NCBI GenBank assembly: GCA_027186245.1
Contig: CP114482.1
Coordinates: forward strand, 26,741,209-26,805,208
From: Coriaria nepalensis
Lineage: Eukaryota; Streptophyta; Magnoliopsida; Cucurbitales; Coriariaceae
Length of the DNA: 64,000 bases
Direction of reading: 5' to 3'
Shown here: positions 63,337-64,000 of the stretch, piece by piece
Numbering within the stretch: position 1 is the stretch's first letter
How the letters are laid out: the number at the start of each line of letters is the position of its first letter
The notes under the pieces: generated by a model
The model's database searches: none
What the model saw: the letters and a program-made list of their open reading frames with translations, nothing else
Told to the model about the DNA's origin: nothing
Translations under genes and position numbers: made by a program

Positions 63337-64000
63337 AATTGATCTATTTAAGCAAATTATCCCTTGTTTAGCCTCGAAATCATGTCATTGAGTCACTTCT
63401 AGTAATTAAATCATTTCAACGAAATTCGAACGAAATCTTTTTTCCCACTTGAACCATGACTTTCGTGCATAATTTGCAATCGATCTTTTGAAGGCAACTA
63501 TGCATTTGTATAGCCTTAAAATCATGTCATTGAGTCACTTTTAGTCAGTAAATCATTTGAAATCAATTCAAAAGAATTCTACTTTTGCATTTCAAACACG
63601 ACTTTTGTGCAAGACATGCAATTGATCTATTGAAGGTAATTATGCGTTTGTTTAGCCTTAAAATCGTGTCATTGAGTCTTCTCTAGTCATTAAATAAATT
63701 AAAAGTAATTCGAAAGAATTATATTTTTTTGCGCTTCAAACACGACTTTCGTTTAGAACTTCCAATTGAACAATTGAAGGCAACTCTGCATCTTTTTGGC
63801 CTTAAAATCATGTCATTGAGTCTCTTCTAGTCATCAAATCATTTAAAAGCTTTACGAACAAATTCTATTTTCGCTCTTTAAACGAGACTTTTGTGCATAA
63901 CTCGCAGTTGATCTATTTAAGCAAATTATCTTTTGTTTAGCCTTGAAATCATGTCATTGAGTCTCTTTTAGTAATTAAATCATTTCAAAGAAATTTGAAC

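Larger units (their letters stand above)
41034..64000 (-). repeat. Satellite array C: 569-bp HOR, reverse strand
   Basis: On the plus strand the units read as reverse complements in the order M4, M3, M2, M1. Read on the minus strand, subtype C has GCGCG rather than GTGCG at the M1 start, often GGAGCGCG or GTAGCGCG; AGAATTTGTTCGTAATGC in M4; ATTGTTGAATTGGAAGTTC at the M4 end; and CACGAAAGTATTGGTTCAAG in many M2 copies. GAATTC is usually present in M1 and M2 as in A, while the M4 end resembles B. C is therefore a third subtype, not a simple inverted copy of the neighbouring B array. Confidence 0.95.

Noticed and set aside
1..64000. CRISPR array
   Set aside because: The regular spacing suggested it, but there are no unique spacers: both the conserved core and the intervening sequence are repeated.
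1..64000. CENP-B box
   Set aside because: The box needs a CGGG-containing half, and I found no CGGG in the units I read. TTCG occurs often but without the rest of the motif.
1..64000. Telomeric or subtelomeric simple repeats
   Set aside because: TTTAGCC and similar strings occur inside monomers, but no tandem TTTAGGG or TTAGGG or TTAGG runs are present.
1..64000. Transposon, long terminal repeats or other mobile element
   Set aside because: All sequence follows the monomer pattern. The long direct repeats are HOR block duplications in register, with no target-site duplications or coding remnants.

Overview
The whole 64 kb window is satellite DNA. I find no supportable protein-coding gene, RNA gene, transposon, CRISPR array or unique sequence. 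The short open reading frames present are accidental gaps between stops inside the repeat and recur wherever the repeat is duplicated. A long, AT-rich (about 31% GC by hand count of one monomer), tandem array without genes points to a eukaryotic heterochromatic region, such as a centromeric, pericentromeric or subtelomeric block. I do not recognise the satellite family. A plant or an invertebrate would both fit, and the sequence alone does not decide between them.

The basic unit is a monomer of 141-144 bp. Four diverged monomers (called M1-M4 here; 144, 142, 141 and 142 bp) form a higher-order repeat (HOR) of 569 bp. This holds almost unchanged across the window, giving roughly 112 HOR units or about 450 monomers. 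All four monomers share a conserved core (ATGACATGATTT, one or two bases, AAGGCTA) near monomer positions 59-82.

Layout: (1) 1 to about 25,020 is forward-strand array A, very homogeneous, built from nested recent duplications: a separated 1.46 kb near-copy, 568, 1,136 and 2,845 bp amplified blocks, and two shared 29-bp internal duplications. (2) About 25,020-27,590 is a mosaic where A-type and B-type monomers alternate. (3) About 27,590-35,440 is forward array B, more diverged, with two HOR versions alternating as a 1,138-bp super-repeat. (4) About 35,440-36,037 is a single A-type HOR embedded in B, almost identical to a unit about 30.7 kb away at 4.7-5.3 kb. (5) About 36,038-40,784 is B again (subtype B'). 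(6) About 40,785-40,960 is a short A-like patch. (7) At 41,033/41,034 the array changes strand: forward repeats meet reverse-strand repeats tail to tail. (8) 41,034-64,000 is reverse-strand array C, a third subtype, with its own 2,277, 2,844 and 2,276 bp block duplications, one 123-bp internal duplication and one HOR that has lost a monomer (427 bp).

The elements do not work together as genes. What the window records is the evolution of a satellite: local amplification of one-, two-, four- and five-HOR blocks, transfer of single HORs over tens of kilobases, and one inversion. The strand switch and the long-range single-HOR transfer are the most notable observations. Block boundaries marked 'about' were read by eye from diagnostic variants and are good to roughly 50-100 bp.
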